A stretch of 64,000 bases of DNA from Martinezella hainanensis (GCF_900094555.1 NZ_FMAC01000007.1:124001-188000); one strand, 5' to 3'; positions 8,701 through 16,790 are shown, numbered from the stretch's first letter. Notes: generated from the sequence alone by a model not told the origin. Numbers and translations are program-made.

Positions 8701-10684
8701 GGCACAGCTGGCGGCTCTCAACGTCGACCAGGCCGAGGCTCTGACAACGGCGCAGATCGGCGTGCTGAGCTCGACCCAGATCGCAGCGCTCAGCACTGAT
8801 GATCTGGACGCCTTTTCCACCGCCGATATCGCGGCCATCAGTTCGAGTGCCATATCGGGCCTATCGACGGCGACGATCGCCGGATTCTCGACCGACCAGG
8901 TCGCAGCGCTCAGCGCAGCCGGCATTGCAGGCCTGACAACATCGCAGATAGCAACCCTGAATACCGGGCAATTGGAGGCCTTGACCACTGCTCAGGTCGC
9001 AGCGCTCACTTCCAAGCAGATCACGGTACTCGGCACGAGCGGCATCGAAGCCCTCTCCACCAACCAGATCGCAGCGCTGAGCACAAGCGGGATTGCCGGA
9101 CTGACGACAGATCAGATCACAGCGCTCAGCACGGACCAGGCCGAGGCTTTGACGCCGACCCAGATCGGGACCTTGACCTCAAAGCAGATTGCCGCCTTCG
9201 GGACAAACGATCTCGCGACCTTCTCAACTGCGGATATGGCGGCCATCGGCTCGCTTGCGATGTCAGCCCTGTCAACCGCCGCAATCGCAGCCTTGTCGAC
9301 GGCGCAGATTGCCGCGTTGAGCACAGCCGGCATAACAGGCCTCACCACCAGCCAGATGGCGGCGCTCAGCACGGATCAGGCCGAGGCTCTAACGCCTACC
9401 CAGGTCGGAGCGCTCAGCTCGGCGCAGATTGCCGCTCTCGGAACCGACGATCTTCAGACCTTCTCAAGCGCGGATATCGCGGCGATCAGCTCGAGCGCCA
9501 TGTCGGGCCTGACGACTGCCATTGTCGCGGCGTTGTCGACGGCCCAGATTACGTCCCTGGGCACGGGCGGCATTGCCGGATTGACGACGGCACAGATCGC
9601 CGTTCTCAGCATTGATCAAGTCGAGGCTTTGACGGCGGCGCAAGTCGGAGCTCTTGGCTCAAAGCAGATTGCAGTCCTTAGCACCGGCGATATCGCCGCC
9701 TTGTCGACAAGCCAGGTCGCGGCGTTGAGCACGGCGGGCGTGGCAGGTTTGAGCAGCACCCAGGTCGCCGCAATGAGCGTCGATCAGATCGCAGCATTCT
9801 CGACGGCCCAGATCGCGGCCTTGAGTTCCGCCGGCATTGCAGGCCTCAGCTCGGCCGATCTGGCAACCTTCTCGACTTCCGATATAGCAGCGATCAGTTC
9901 CAGCTCGGTCCAGGGCCTGTCGACCGACTTTATCGCCTCCCTCTCCACCGCCCAGATCGCGGCACTCGGGACGGGCAGCATTGCCGGCCTGAGCAGTACA
10001 CAGATCGGGGTGCTTAGCATTGAGCAGTTCGAAGCACTTACGACCACCCAGATCGCGGCGTTGAGTTCCGCCGGCCTGGCGGGACTGACCACGGCGGATC
10101 TGACGACCCTTTCCACTGCCGAGCTATCCGTGATCAATTCGGACGCGATCCAGGGACTGCCCACCACTGTCGTCGCAGCCCTTACCAGCGACCAGATCGC
10201 CGTCCTGACGACCTCTCAGATCGCCTCATTGAGCTATGGCCAGATCGCGGCACTGAGCACGGCACAAATCGCTGCTCTTTCGACATCGCAGATCGGCGCC
10301 TTGAACGCCCTTCAGGTCGCGGCACTGGATACGGACGATATTTCCGTCTTCACGACCGATGACATTGCCGCATTGAGCTCCGGAGCGGTCGCCGGATTGA
10401 CCACACGGGTCATCGCGTCGCTGACGACGGCGCAGGCCGAGGCTCTTGCGCCATCCCAGGTCAGCGAGCTGACTTCGGCGCAGGTCGCGGCCCTGACGAC
10501 ACAGGAGCTCTCGACCTTCTCGACCAAGGATATCTCAGCTTTTAGCTCTAATGGCGTAGCGGGCCTGTCGACGCAGGACATTGCAAGCCTTTCCAGCACG
10601 CAGCTGCTCGCATTGATGCGTTCGCAGATGGCATATCTGAGTTCGGATCAAATCGCAGCGGTCATCTCAAGCTATGTGACGTGA
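2792..10684 (+). CDS. giant Ser/Thr-rich octapeptide-repeat protein, function unknown
   Basis: A 2,630-residue protein I do not recognise as a named family. Nearly the whole length is an 8-residue repeat, consensus [STG]-[ST]-x-[QDAG]-[IVL]-x-x-[LFIM], typically STAQIAAL, about 328 copies. It holds very little but Ala, Thr, Ser, Leu, Ile/Val and Gln. I saw no Cys, very few aromatic residues, and more Asp/Glu than Lys/Arg. There is no Sec signal, membrane segment or recognisable globular domain; the repeat starts within ten residues of the N terminus and ends about ten before the stop (SSYVT). GGAAAGAG lies eight bases before the ATG, which fixes the start. The S/T-x-x-Q pattern resembles a helix capping box, so a solenoid of short helices is one possible fold (inference). 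It sits between flgE and a GT41 glycosyltransferase, suggesting a glycosylated surface or filament-associated protein. Confidence 0.85.
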   Translation: MTSIVSSLSLTQIRSLSTSAVAAWTTEDVASLSTKQISVLTSAQIAALDTEDVEVLTSQQLSAISQSAIPGLTLDQLAALTTSAIESFSSVQITAITTQQLQGLTTEQAEALTTSQVRVLSSVQLSALSAADLATFSTDDMAAISSKAVSGLSTAAMASLSTDQVAALSTSSISNLTTSQIAALGTAQIAALTTAQIAALKTTQVAAMPTSDIAAFSTAQIAALTASAIASLKTAQIAALSTAQAEALTSSQVKALGSAQLSALSTGDIATFSTDDMAAITAAAVAGLSTATISSLATNQVAALSTAAISGLTTAQIAALGTAQIAAMTTAQVAALTATQVAVMSTGDVTALSASQVAALSKSAVTGLTTIQIAALSTVQIGALTTSQINSLKTTQTAVLSTSDIAALSTAQIAAFSVSGIAGLTTGQISVMTTTQIAALTTAQVAALTSTQISALSTDDIAALSTASVAAITSKAISGLGTTAIAALSTAQVAALSTAGVAGLSTVQIAVLGTEKTSVLTTAQVAALGSSQIAVLGTDVVAALSTGQIAALKAATITGLTTGQIAALSTQQVAALTSAQIAALSSTQFSVLGADEIATFSTTEIAAITSKAVAGLSTGVIASLSTDQVAALSSSAVTGLTTTQVAALSSTQIAGLATRAVASLTTSQISSLSSQQVAALTTTQISVLKTTQIAAVSTNDIAALSTAQIAALTTTAVTGLTTGQITALTTTQIEALSSSQVKVLSSTQLAALGSDDVATFTTDEIAALSSKAIGGLSTSVIASLSSTQLGALTTSAITGLTTTQISTLGTAQLASLTTGQIAALSSTQMTALTANDVAALSTADLAAIATKAIAGLSTGAVAGLSTAQIAALATSTLASLTTTQVATLSTAQLAALSTTQVASLTSSQVAALSTGTVTSLTASQIAALSTSGITGLTTDQIAALSTAQTQALTTAQIAKLSSTQVSALGTDDIATFTTDEIAALSSKAVTGLSTGVISTLSTQQIASLSAVGIAGLTTTQITALNTAQIAALPASWMTALSATQIAALDTNVIAALSTAQVAAISTSGITGLTTDQVNALNTTQVSALTTNQVAALKTAQLSALGTDDVAALSVADIAVISSTAMSGLSTDAIAALTTAQIAALSTAGIAGLSTAQIDALSGSQVDALLTNQIAALSQSQIATIDADIFASLSTAQIAAFSTSGVAGLTTGQMAALSTAQAEALTTAQVKALSSAQLGALSADDIATFSTADIAAISNKAVSGLSTSVISSLSTDQIAALGTTTVAGLTTDQVAALSTAQVAVLTTTRIAALSSSQVAALGTGSIASLTTAQMAALSTAGISGLSTDQVNVLSSAQLAALTTTQIAALSSAQLSVLSSGDVTTLSTADIAAIGSSAISGLSTAALAAFSTAQIAALSPTGILGISTDQISALNSSQIDVLSTKQIATLSSAQIAVLDPAIVATLSTAQIAALGSSAIAGLTTAQISALNTNQTEALTSAQVAALSSKQIGSLGAADIATFSTKDISAIGSAAISGLSTDAIAALSTAQIAALSTSGITGLTTQQIAALSTGQLQALTTAQVAALSSAQLSVLTTNDVAALSTKSIAALTSAAISGVPTTAIAALSTSQVAALSTSGIAGLTTKQIAALSTSQAEALTTAQVAALNSTQLSALTTDDIAVFSTQDIAAIGSSAISGLSTGAIAALTTNQIAALSALGISGLSTKQIAVLNTAQVHALSSKQVAALSSAQVSALSTTDIASLSTAQIAALSSSGTVGLTSLQIAALSTGQVQALTTTQISVLGSKQVTALTTTDINAMSTAQIAALSGLGIAGLTSAQIAVLNTAQAEALTSAQVAALSSSQIATLNPANLQTFSTSDIAAISSSAIAGLSTATIAAFSGDQIAAIGTAGIAGLTTLQISALGTNQVAALTTAQISTLGSKQISALTTADIAAMSTAQIAALSTAGIAGLTTAQLAALNVDQAEALTTAQIGVLSSTQIAALSTDDLDAFSTADIAAISSSAISGLSTATIAGFSTDQVAALSAAGIAGLTTSQIATLNTGQLEALTTAQVAALTSKQITVLGTSGIEALSTNQIAALSTSGIAGLTTDQITALSTDQAEALTPTQIGTLTSKQIAAFGTNDLATFSTADMAAIGSLAMSALSTAAIAALSTAQIAALSTAGITGLTTSQMAALSTDQAEALTPTQVGALSSAQIAALGTDDLQTFSSADIAAISSSAMSGLTTAIVAALSTAQITSLGTGGIAGLTTAQIAVLSIDQVEALTAAQVGALGSKQIAVLSTGDIAALSTSQVAALSTAGVAGLSSTQVAAMSVDQIAAFSTAQIAALSSAGIAGLSSADLATFSTSDIAAISSSSVQGLSTDFIASLSTAQIAALGTGSIAGLSSTQIGVLSIEQFEALTTTQIAALSSAGLAGLTTADLTTLSTAELSVINSDAIQGLPTTVVAALTSDQIAVLTTSQIASLSYGQIAALSTAQIAALSTSQIGALNALQVAALDTDDISVFTTDDIAALSSGAVAGLTTRVIASLTTAQAEALAPSQVSELTSAQVAALTTQELSTFSTKDISAFSSNGVAGLSTQDIASLSSTQLLALMRSQMAYLSSDQIAAVISSYVT
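2800..10670 (+). repeat. 24-bp tandem repeat tract with 408-bp higher-order period
   Basis: The coding DNA repeats every 24 bp (one octad). Octads group into two blocks of seven and one of three, giving a 17-octad (136 residue, 408 bp) supermodule. Block A ends in a Gly-type octad such as STSGITGL. Block B ends IATF, STDDIAAI, SSKAVSGL. Block C is three octads long and ends in GL. For example, STDDMAAI codons begin at 3200 and again at 3608, exactly 408 bp apart. About 19 supermodules fit, with occasional extra 7- or 3-octad blocks. Codons differ between copies, so the repeat is conserved at protein level. Confidence 0.85.
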
Positions 10685-10762
10685 AACAGCGCAGTGGTTT
10701 TGCGACAGCGATAGGCGAGATCGAAGGCTGGGGCGCAGGACGCAAATCCCGGATATCGCGAC

Positions 10763-10972
10763 ATGCGCGCGGCATTGTTGGATCGAATCACACAGCGGAG
10801 CGTCCGGCGACCGGCGATTTTGGAGACCGCTCGTGCTATTGCGGACAACGCCCGTGGCATATCGCAGGCGCTCATGGTCTCTGAGGCCTACGCGGTCGTT
10901 TGCAATTCGCTTTCGCGCGTTCGAAAGCTGTTGATTGCCGGCGCGCAATCGCCGATTCCGATGGCGAGCTGA
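10763..10972 (+). CDS. possible small hypothetical protein (69 aa)
   Basis: The 372-base gap between the giant gene and the glycosyltransferase contains this one plausible open frame, beginning MRAALLDRITQRSV and ending SPIPMAS. Its composition is protein-like, with charged helical segments and few rare residues. No strong ribosome site precedes it and no family is recognised. It may be noise; the rest of the gap shows no terminator or gene. Confidence 0.3.
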   Translation: MRAALLDRITQRSVRRPAILETARAIADNARGISQALMVSEAYAVVCNSLSRVRKLLIAGAQSPIPMAS

Positions 10973-11062
10973 TGACATGCCGACGGCAACAAAGCACAGT
11001 CGAGGCATCGGCAGCCATTATGGAAATGGTTGCGTTGCCTGCCGCCAGCTTATGGAATGCCC

Positions 11063-13111
11063 ATGCTCACCAATGATGCTTCAGTCACCAGCCCGGTCCT
11101 GCCGCTTGCCGGCATCCTGGACCTGGCACGTTCGCAGCGCCTCTCCTTCAACGACCTGTTCCAATTTGCCGAAACGCAAAGTGCGGCTGGGCAGAAGCTG
11201 GAGGCGGCGGAGGCCTACAAGGTCTGGATCGCATTCAACGATGGCCATCCTTACCTGCATCTCGTCTATTTCAACTATTCGGTCACGCTGCGACAGCTTG
11301 GCGACATAGCCGGTTCCATTCAGGCGCTGCGCGCCTGTCTGAAGCTCGATCCGCAATTCGGCCCGGCACACATCAATCTAGGACGGGCATTGGAAGATAG
11401 CGGCGTTGCGGCGCATGCCATCGTGCAATGGCGAAGCTTCGTCGAGATAACGGCTGAAAGTACCCCCGACAAGCTGGCGCACCGTCTCATGGCACTTCAG
11501 CATATTGGCCGTGTCATGGAAAATGCGGGGCTTTTGGATGATGCCGAAGCGGCGCTGTGGCAGGCTATCGAACTGCGACCCGACAAGAGCGAAGCCGGGC
11601 AGCATTGGAGCGCCCTGCGCCAGCGTCAATGCAAATGGCCTGTTCTTGCCACATCCGACCATGTCTCCACTCGTCAGCTCCTCGATTCCATGTCGCCACT
11701 GACGCTAGCCTGCTATTCCGACGATCCGCTGTTCCAACTTGCAAGAGCCTACCAATACAACAAGTCCTTTGTCGGCCGCCCCGACATAAGCGGATTTCCT
11801 CGCAAGGTGCCGCGGAAAAAATCCGGAAGCGCGCAGCGGCTTCGCGTCGGCTACGTATCATCGGATCTGCGGGATCACGCGGTTGGCTTCGCACTTAGGG
11901 AGGTGCTGGAGCTGCACGACAAGCAAAGCGTCGAAATCTACGCTTACTACTGCGGCGAGCCAGTGGAGCGGGACGCCACGCAAATGCGCATGAAAGCGGT
12001 CGTCGACTGCTGGCGCGATATCGCTACGCTCAGCGATCAGGATGCGGCACGGCAGATCGCCGGCGATGACATCGATATCCTCATCGACGTCAATGGCTAT
12101 ACCAAGCATGCACGAACAAAAATCTTTGCATATCGACCGGCCCCCGTCATCGTCAATTTCTGTGGCTATCCGGGCACGATGGGCAGTCCTTTTCATCACT
12201 ATATCATCGCGGACGAACGCGTCATTCCCCCGGAAAATGAGATCTTTTATTCCGAGAGGGTACTGAGGATCCCTTGCACCCAGCCAATTGATCGCAAAAG
12301 AGCGGTTGCCGAAAGGCCGACGCGCCTCGAAGCGGGCCTGCCGGAGGATGTCTTCGTCTTCGCGTGCTTCAATGGCATGCAGAAGATCACGAAAGAGACG
12401 TTTGCGCAGTGGATGGAAATTCTCGCGGCAACGTCCGACAGCGTGTTGTGGCTGTTGAGCGGCAGTGATGATGTCGACGCGCGTCTGCGCCAGCTTGCGT
12501 CAAATGCAGGCGTCGCGCCCGAGCGTCTCATCTTTGCACCCAAGGCACCAAACGCCAGACACCTCGCCAGGATTGGTCTTGCCGATCTCTTCCTCGACAC
12601 ATTTCCCTATGGAGCACATTCGACGGCAGCCGATGCTCTGACCATGGGCTTGCCCGTCCTCACCGTTCCAGGCAAGAGCTTTGCAGCGCGCTTCTGCCAC
12701 AGCATCGTTAGAGCCGCTGGCGCCGAGCAGCTGATTTGCTCAAATCCGCAAGACTACGTTCAAAAGGCGATCGGATTTGCAAAGGATCCCGCAAGCCTGA
12801 AAAGAATAAGAGCGTCCGTGCAGGAACAACGGGATACAAGCGTGTTGCGTGATATTCCGGCTCTCGTTCAACGCCTGGAGACGCTGTTCTGGCAAATGCA
12901 ACGGGAAGCGGAGCAAGGAAAAACTCCTCAGCCAGACTTGCGCAACCTCGATGTCTACTACGAGATTGGTGTTGGATTGGTGCAAGACAACATCGCTTAT
13001 TGTGAGGATAGCGCTTACAGGCGCGAATACGGAAAGCGGCTGGCCGAATGGCACGATTACTCTCCATTGCAGCGAGACGCTCGCCTCTGGCCCAATGGCA
13101 CGGTAATCTAG
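11063..13111 (+). CDS. TPR-containing O-GlcNAc-transferase-like (SPINDLY/GT41) glycosyltransferase
   Basis: A cytoplasmic protein of about 680 residues. The N-terminal third holds TPR-like helical repeats (AAEAYKVWIAF, GSIQALRACLKLDPQFGPAHINLGRAL, DDAEAALWQAIELRPDKSEA). The C-terminal part is the two-lobed GT41 catalytic domain: RVGYVSSDLRDHAVGF, IDILIDVNGYTKHAR, FCGYPGTMGSPF, YIIADERVIPPE, FACFNGMQKITKETF, LFLDTFPYGAHSTAADAL and GLPVLTVPGKSFAAR. GT41 enzymes transfer a sugar from a UDP donor to Ser/Thr, with the TPRs choosing the protein substrate. The first of several starts is TTG at 11030, then ATG at 11057 and 11063; 11063 is chosen because GGAA lies five bases before it, but this is uncertain. 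Its only near neighbour on the same strand is the giant Ser/Thr-rich protein, the obvious candidate substrate (inference). Confidence 0.9.
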   Translation: MLTNDASVTSPVLPLAGILDLARSQRLSFNDLFQFAETQSAAGQKLEAAEAYKVWIAFNDGHPYLHLVYFNYSVTLRQLGDIAGSIQALRACLKLDPQFGPAHINLGRALEDSGVAAHAIVQWRSFVEITAESTPDKLAHRLMALQHIGRVMENAGLLDDAEAALWQAIELRPDKSEAGQHWSALRQRQCKWPVLATSDHVSTRQLLDSMSPLTLACYSDDPLFQLARAYQYNKSFVGRPDISGFPRKVPRKKSGSAQRLRVGYVSSDLRDHAVGFALREVLELHDKQSVEIYAYYCGEPVERDATQMRMKAVVDCWRDIATLSDQDAARQIAGDDIDILIDVNGYTKHARTKIFAYRPAPVIVNFCGYPGTMGSPFHHYIIADERVIPPENEIFYSERVLRIPCTQPIDRKRAVAERPTRLEAGLPEDVFVFACFNGMQKITKETFAQWMEILAATSDSVLWLLSGSDDVDARLRQLASNAGVAPERLIFAPKAPNARHLARIGLADLFLDTFPYGAHSTAADALTMGLPVLTVPGKSFAARFCHSIVRAAGAEQLICSNPQDYVQKAIGFAKDPASLKRIRASVQEQRDTSVLRDIPALVQRLETLFWQMQREAEQGKTPQPDLRNLDVYYEIGVGLVQDNIAYCEDSAYRREYGKRLAEWHDYSPLQRDARLWPNGTVI

Positions 13112-13226
13112 TCGTTCCTGATGGATTTCTTTCCCATGTCTTGTTGGGAAAACGGACGGAGCAAGAAGAATTTGGCAAGTACAGCGGTCGGATAGACCAG
13201 ATTTCCATGATTCGCAGCAGCTTGCG

Positions 13227-14234
13227 CTATGCGCTGCCGGCTGCTTTCCGGTTGATGAAACTCAGGGCGAGCACGGCGAAGATCAGCGTTCCCGTACCGA
13301 CTTGCTGCCAATAGAAATTCAAATCGGTCAGCAGCAGCCCATTGGCCACGATACTGAGCAGGAGCACGCCCAGGACGGTGCCAGCGACGTTCGGCCGCCC
13401 GAGCGGGCTGAGCGTCGTACCGATGAAAGTTGCACCGATGGCATTCAGCAGGAATGCATTGCCGGAAGACGGGATATAGACGGTGACGGTCGCAGTCAGA
13501 ATCAGGCCAGCGACGGCTGCGATCAACCCGACCAGTACGAAGGTAGCCGCTATATAGGCGGGAGCCGCAATGCCGGAATAGCGTACGACGCCCGGCTGGA
13601 TACCGATTGACAGAATGATGCGGCCGAACCGCGTACGGGCAAAAATAACCGCAGCGGCTGTGATGATGACGATGGCGGCTGCAAGCGGCACAGGGAACCC
13701 TTCGATCGTGCCGTGGCCAAGGAAACGGAAAGCCTCCGGTACGCCGTTCGGCGGCAGATAGACGGGATTGCCGCCATTGGTCAGCAGTTGCTGGATGCTG
13801 CGGCCTATGAACAATGTGCCAAGCGTTGCGAGGAACGGGGAGACGCCGATCCCTGATATCAACAGCGCATTGAATGCTCCGACAAGTATCCCGGCCGCCA
13901 ACCCGGCCAATGCTGCAATCGCCACCGGCTGCCCGGCAAGGACAAGCGAAACAAAAGCGAAGCTCGCGAAATCCATTGCCGTTCCCACCGAAAGATCGAT
14001 GCCGCCCGAGGCGACGGCAAAGGTCATGGCGATGGAGACGATGGCAAGCAGCGTGAAATTGTTGACCAGGATGCTCTGCAGGTTGGCGAACGTCAGGAAT
14101 GTCGGCGTGATCAGGGAAAAGACGGCAAACACGGCAATCAGGGCCAGGATCAGCCCGTAGCGCACCAAGCCGCCGATGATAAGGCGCGGCAAGCCAGTCG
14201 CGGCGGGTGAAGAGGTGTGGAGCGACATGATCAT
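13227..14234 (-). CDS. sugar ABC transporter permease (RbsC type)
   Basis: A 335-residue inner-membrane permease with about eight to ten hydrophobic segments and the family signatures ASGGIDLSVGTAMDF and FLATLGTLFIGRS. The ATG at 14234 overlaps the stop of the preceding permease (ATGA); a longer open frame upstream is out-of-frame read-through and not used. It is the last gene of a minus-strand operon: binding protein, ATPase, permease, permease. Two different permeases probably form a heterodimeric channel. It converges on the glycosyltransferase gene, with 115 bases between. Confidence 0.92.
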   Translation of the reverse strand: MIMSLHTSSPAATGLPRLIIGGLVRYGLILALIAVFAVFSLITPTFLTFANLQSILVNNFTLLAIVSIAMTFAVASGGIDLSVGTAMDFASFAFVSLVLAGQPVAIAALAGLAAGILVGAFNALLISGIGVSPFLATLGTLFIGRSIQQLLTNGGNPVYLPPNGVPEAFRFLGHGTIEGFPVPLAAAIVIITAAAVIFARTRFGRIILSIGIQPGVVRYSGIAAPAYIAATFVLVGLIAAVAGLILTATVTVYIPSSGNAFLLNAIGATFIGTTLSPLGRPNVAGTVLGVLLLSIVANGLLLTDLNFYWQQVGTGTLIFAVLALSFINRKAAGSA

Positions 14235-15250
14235 GCCTCCTGCCGGCGCAGTAGCGTGGTCGCAGAGACCACGATGAGAATGAGCAGGCCCTGAACGCCG
14301 CTGACCAGCGTGCTTGAAATGTTGAGCAGCTGGAAACCATTGGTGAGGAAGCCAACCAGCAGGGCTGAGAGCAGCGTTCCGGTGACGGTCGGAACCAGCC
14401 GGCGCGAAAAGACCGAGCCCAGCAAAGCGGTGACGACAACGGGCAGCAACATCTCGCCGGAGCCCGTCGTGCTGCCGCTCAGGTAGGAAACCGAAAGTAT
14501 GCCGGCGATACCGCCACAAAGGCCGCTGGCGACGAATGCACCGGCAAGCAGGCGGCGAAGCGGCAGGCCGGCAGCACGCGCAGCATCCGGAAATTCGCCG
14601 ACGGCATAGAGGCGCAGGCCAAGCGGCGTATATTGGACGATCGCCGTTGCGATTATGGTGAAGCCGATAAGCACATAGGCAAGGACTGGCATGCCGAACG
14701 GATCGGAGGCCGAAAGTGCCGAAAGAAAGGGCGTGGAAGCTGGGAGGACGGTGTTCCCTGTCAGCACCAGTTCCAGGCCGGCAACGATGTTCATGACGGC
14801 AAGCGTGGCGAGCAGCGGCACGATGCCGGCGTAGACGACCGCGATGGCATTGACCGCGCCGATCAGGGTCCCGGTCAGGATCGATGCGGCGATCGCCGTG
14901 ACGTCGCCATAACCGAGTTGCGTCAGGCTGGCATAGACGGCAGCGCTAAGCCCCATATTGGCGGCGAGCGACAGGTCGATGCCGCCGGTGACGACATTGG
15001 AGCCGCCAGCGATCAAAACGATTGTCAGTCCGATCGCGAGCACGCCCGAGATGGCGGATTGGCCGAGCACATTGCCGATGTTGCCGACGCTGAGGAAATA
15101 AGGTGCGGTCAGCGAAAAGACGATCAGGATGGCCGCAAAGGCGATGAGCGATCCGAAGCGCAGTGCCGCGGCCGCGATATTGCCGGTCGGTCGGTCAGGC
15201 CGCTCTGCGCCCGAAAATCCCGAAGGCGCAAACTCTACTTCAGCCGACAT
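14231..15250 (-). CDS. sugar ABC transporter permease (RbsC type)
   Basis: A 339-residue polytopic permease. It carries the signatures AGGSNVVTGGIDLSLAANMG and VPLLATLAVMNIVAG, and a long Pro/Arg-containing cytoplasmic N terminus before the first membrane segment (FGSLIAFAAILIVFSLTAPYF). The ATG at 15250 lies 11 bases inside the end of the ATPase gene, giving translational coupling; the upstream in-frame extension (MCSSAAVW) lacks sense. Partner of the permease that follows; together they form the channel for the sugar importer at 13.2-17.9 kb. Confidence 0.92.
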   Translation of the reverse strand: MSAEVEFAPSGFSGAERPDRPTGNIAAAALRFGSLIAFAAILIVFSLTAPYFLSVGNIGNVLGQSAISGVLAIGLTIVLIAGGSNVVTGGIDLSLAANMGLSAAVYASLTQLGYGDVTAIAASILTGTLIGAVNAIAVVYAGIVPLLATLAVMNIVAGLELVLTGNTVLPASTPFLSALSASDPFGMPVLAYVLIGFTIIATAIVQYTPLGLRLYAVGEFPDAARAAGLPLRRLLAGAFVASGLCGGIAGILSVSYLSGSTTGSGEMLLPVVVTALLGSVFSRRLVPTVTGTLLSALLVGFLTNGFQLLNISSTLVSGVQGLLILIVVSATTLLRRQEA

Positions 15251-16790
15251 GGCGCTGCCCTTCCGACGATCCGGTCGCCTCGGCGAGCACGGCATCCGCC
15301 GTGGTATCCGACGATATGAATTCCCGCACCACACGGCCGCGGAAGAGCACAAGAACGCGATCGGTAATGCCTAGGAGTTCGGGCAGGTCGGAAGACAGCA
15401 CGATGACACCGGCGCCCCGCGCCGCGAGTTCACCGATCAGCGTATAGATCTCGACCTTTGAGCCGATATCGACGCCGACCGTCGGCTCGTCGAGGAGGTA
15501 GACCTCGGAATGACGACTGAGCCATTTGGCAATCGCCACCTTTTGCTGATTGCCGCCCGAGAGCGTACGCAGCAAGGCATCGCGCCCGCTGGTCTTCACC
15601 TGCAGCCGAGCAATCAGAGCATCGATTTCGCGCCGTTCGCCTTTGCGGTCGAGAAAGCCGAGGCGGGTGAAGCGATCGAGGCTGGAAAGGCTTATATTTT
15701 CCGCAACGCTGAGGTCGAGCGCGACGCCGTGGCGACGCCGGTCTTCGGGCACCAATGCAATCTTCTGACCTGCCGCCCGACTGGGGTTGGCGAAACGGGC
15801 AGCCTTGCCGCTGATTTCGATGCGACCGGACGCCGGCCTATCCAGACCAAAGAGAGCACGAACCAGTTCCTTCGCGCCGGAGCCGAGCAGGCCGGTAAGA
15901 CCCAGCACCTCGCCGCGGCGAAGCGTGAAGCTGACATCCTCATATTTTCCCGGTGTCGAAAGCTGTTCGACCTTGAGGATTTCGTCACCGGGAGCGACCT
16001 CCGGCTTCGGAAACATTTCCTTGATGTCACGTTCGACCATCAACCGCGCAATCGCGGCGGCAGAAGTCTCCCCGATCGGCACCGAAGCGACGTCCAGCCC
16101 GTTGCGCAACACGGTGACGTGGTCGCAGAGTGCTTCGATTTCGTTCAAGTAATGCGAGATGTAAATGATCGTCACGCCTTCGTCGCGCAAGCGACGGATC
16201 AGTCGGAAGAGGATATCGGCCTCGCGGCGCACCAATGCGGCCGTCGGTTCGTCGAAGACAAGCACCTTGGGCTGGTTGAGAAGCGCACGGGTAATCTGGA
16301 CGATCTGCTTTTCGGCCGTCGACAATTCGCCGATCAGGGCGGTGTTCGGCAATCGGACACCGAAGTAGTCGTTGAGGATATCGGACGCGCGGCGCTGCAT
16401 CAGCCGGCGGTCGAGGAATGGCGTGCCGGGTATGCGTGGTTCCCGGCCAAGAAACAGGGCTTCGCCGACGGTAAAGGTCGGCACCAGCAGCCGGTCCTGG
16501 TGAATGAAATGGATACCGAGATCTTCAACGAGATGCGGTGTCAATCTGTCGAAAGTCTGCCCTTCGATCTCGATCCGCCCGTCATCCGGCTGATGGAGAC
16601 CGGCAAGCAGCTTGATCAGCGTCGATTTGCCGGCACCGTTCTGACCGACGAGACCATGGATGGTACCACGTCTGACGCTCAGCGACGCACCCGCCAGCGC
16701 CTGCGCTCCGCCGAAGCGCTTGACGATACCTTCGAAGCGGATGATGTCGTCTTTTGCCGTTACCGGCTGTTTGAAGGAAATGGCCGTCAT
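15240..16790 (-). CDS. sugar ABC transporter ATP-binding protein (RbsA/XylG type, double NBD)
   Basis: A 516-residue protein with two fused nucleotide-binding domains, the arrangement typical of ribose/xylose/galactose importers. Domain 1 has Walker A GQNGAGKST, signature-like LSTAEKQ and Walker B VLVFDEPTAAL. Domain 2 has the degenerate GLLGSGAKE in place of Walker A, signature LSGGNQQK and Walker B VYLLDEPTVGVD. The ATG at 16790 has GGAG seven to nine bases upstream; the 13-residue extension is rejected. It powers the two permeases downstream and works with the binding protein encoded just upstream. Confidence 0.94.
   Translation of the reverse strand: MTAISFKQPVTAKDDIIRFEGIVKRFGGAQALAGASLSVRRGTIHGLVGQNGAGKSTLIKLLAGLHQPDDGRIEIEGQTFDRLTPHLVEDLGIHFIHQDRLLVPTFTVGEALFLGREPRIPGTPFLDRRLMQRRASDILNDYFGVRLPNTALIGELSTAEKQIVQITRALLNQPKVLVFDEPTAALVRREADILFRLIRRLRDEGVTIIYISHYLNEIEALCDHVTVLRNGLDVASVPIGETSAAAIARLMVERDIKEMFPKPEVAPGDEILKVEQLSTPGKYEDVSFTLRRGEVLGLTGLLGSGAKELVRALFGLDRPASGRIEISGKAARFANPSRAAGQKIALVPEDRRRHGVALDLSVAENISLSSLDRFTRLGFLDRKGERREIDALIARLQVKTSGRDALLRTLSGGNQQKVAIAKWLSRHSEVYLLDEPTVGVDIGSKVEIYTLIGELAARGAGVIVLSSDLPELLGITDRVLVLFRGRVVREFISSDTTADAVLAEATGSSEGQRHVG

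Noticed and set aside
2807..10599. Many long minus-strand open frames inside the giant repeat gene (for example 299 codons at 5144-6043)
   Set aside because: They are shadows of the 24-bp repeat: stop codons are absent from one antisense register by periodicity. Products are Arg/Gly- or Val/Ala-rich and match no family.
2800..10670. Possible CRISPR or satellite array because of 24-bp periodicity
   Set aside because: The repeats are contiguous, vary at synonymous positions and stay in one open reading frame; there are no spacers.
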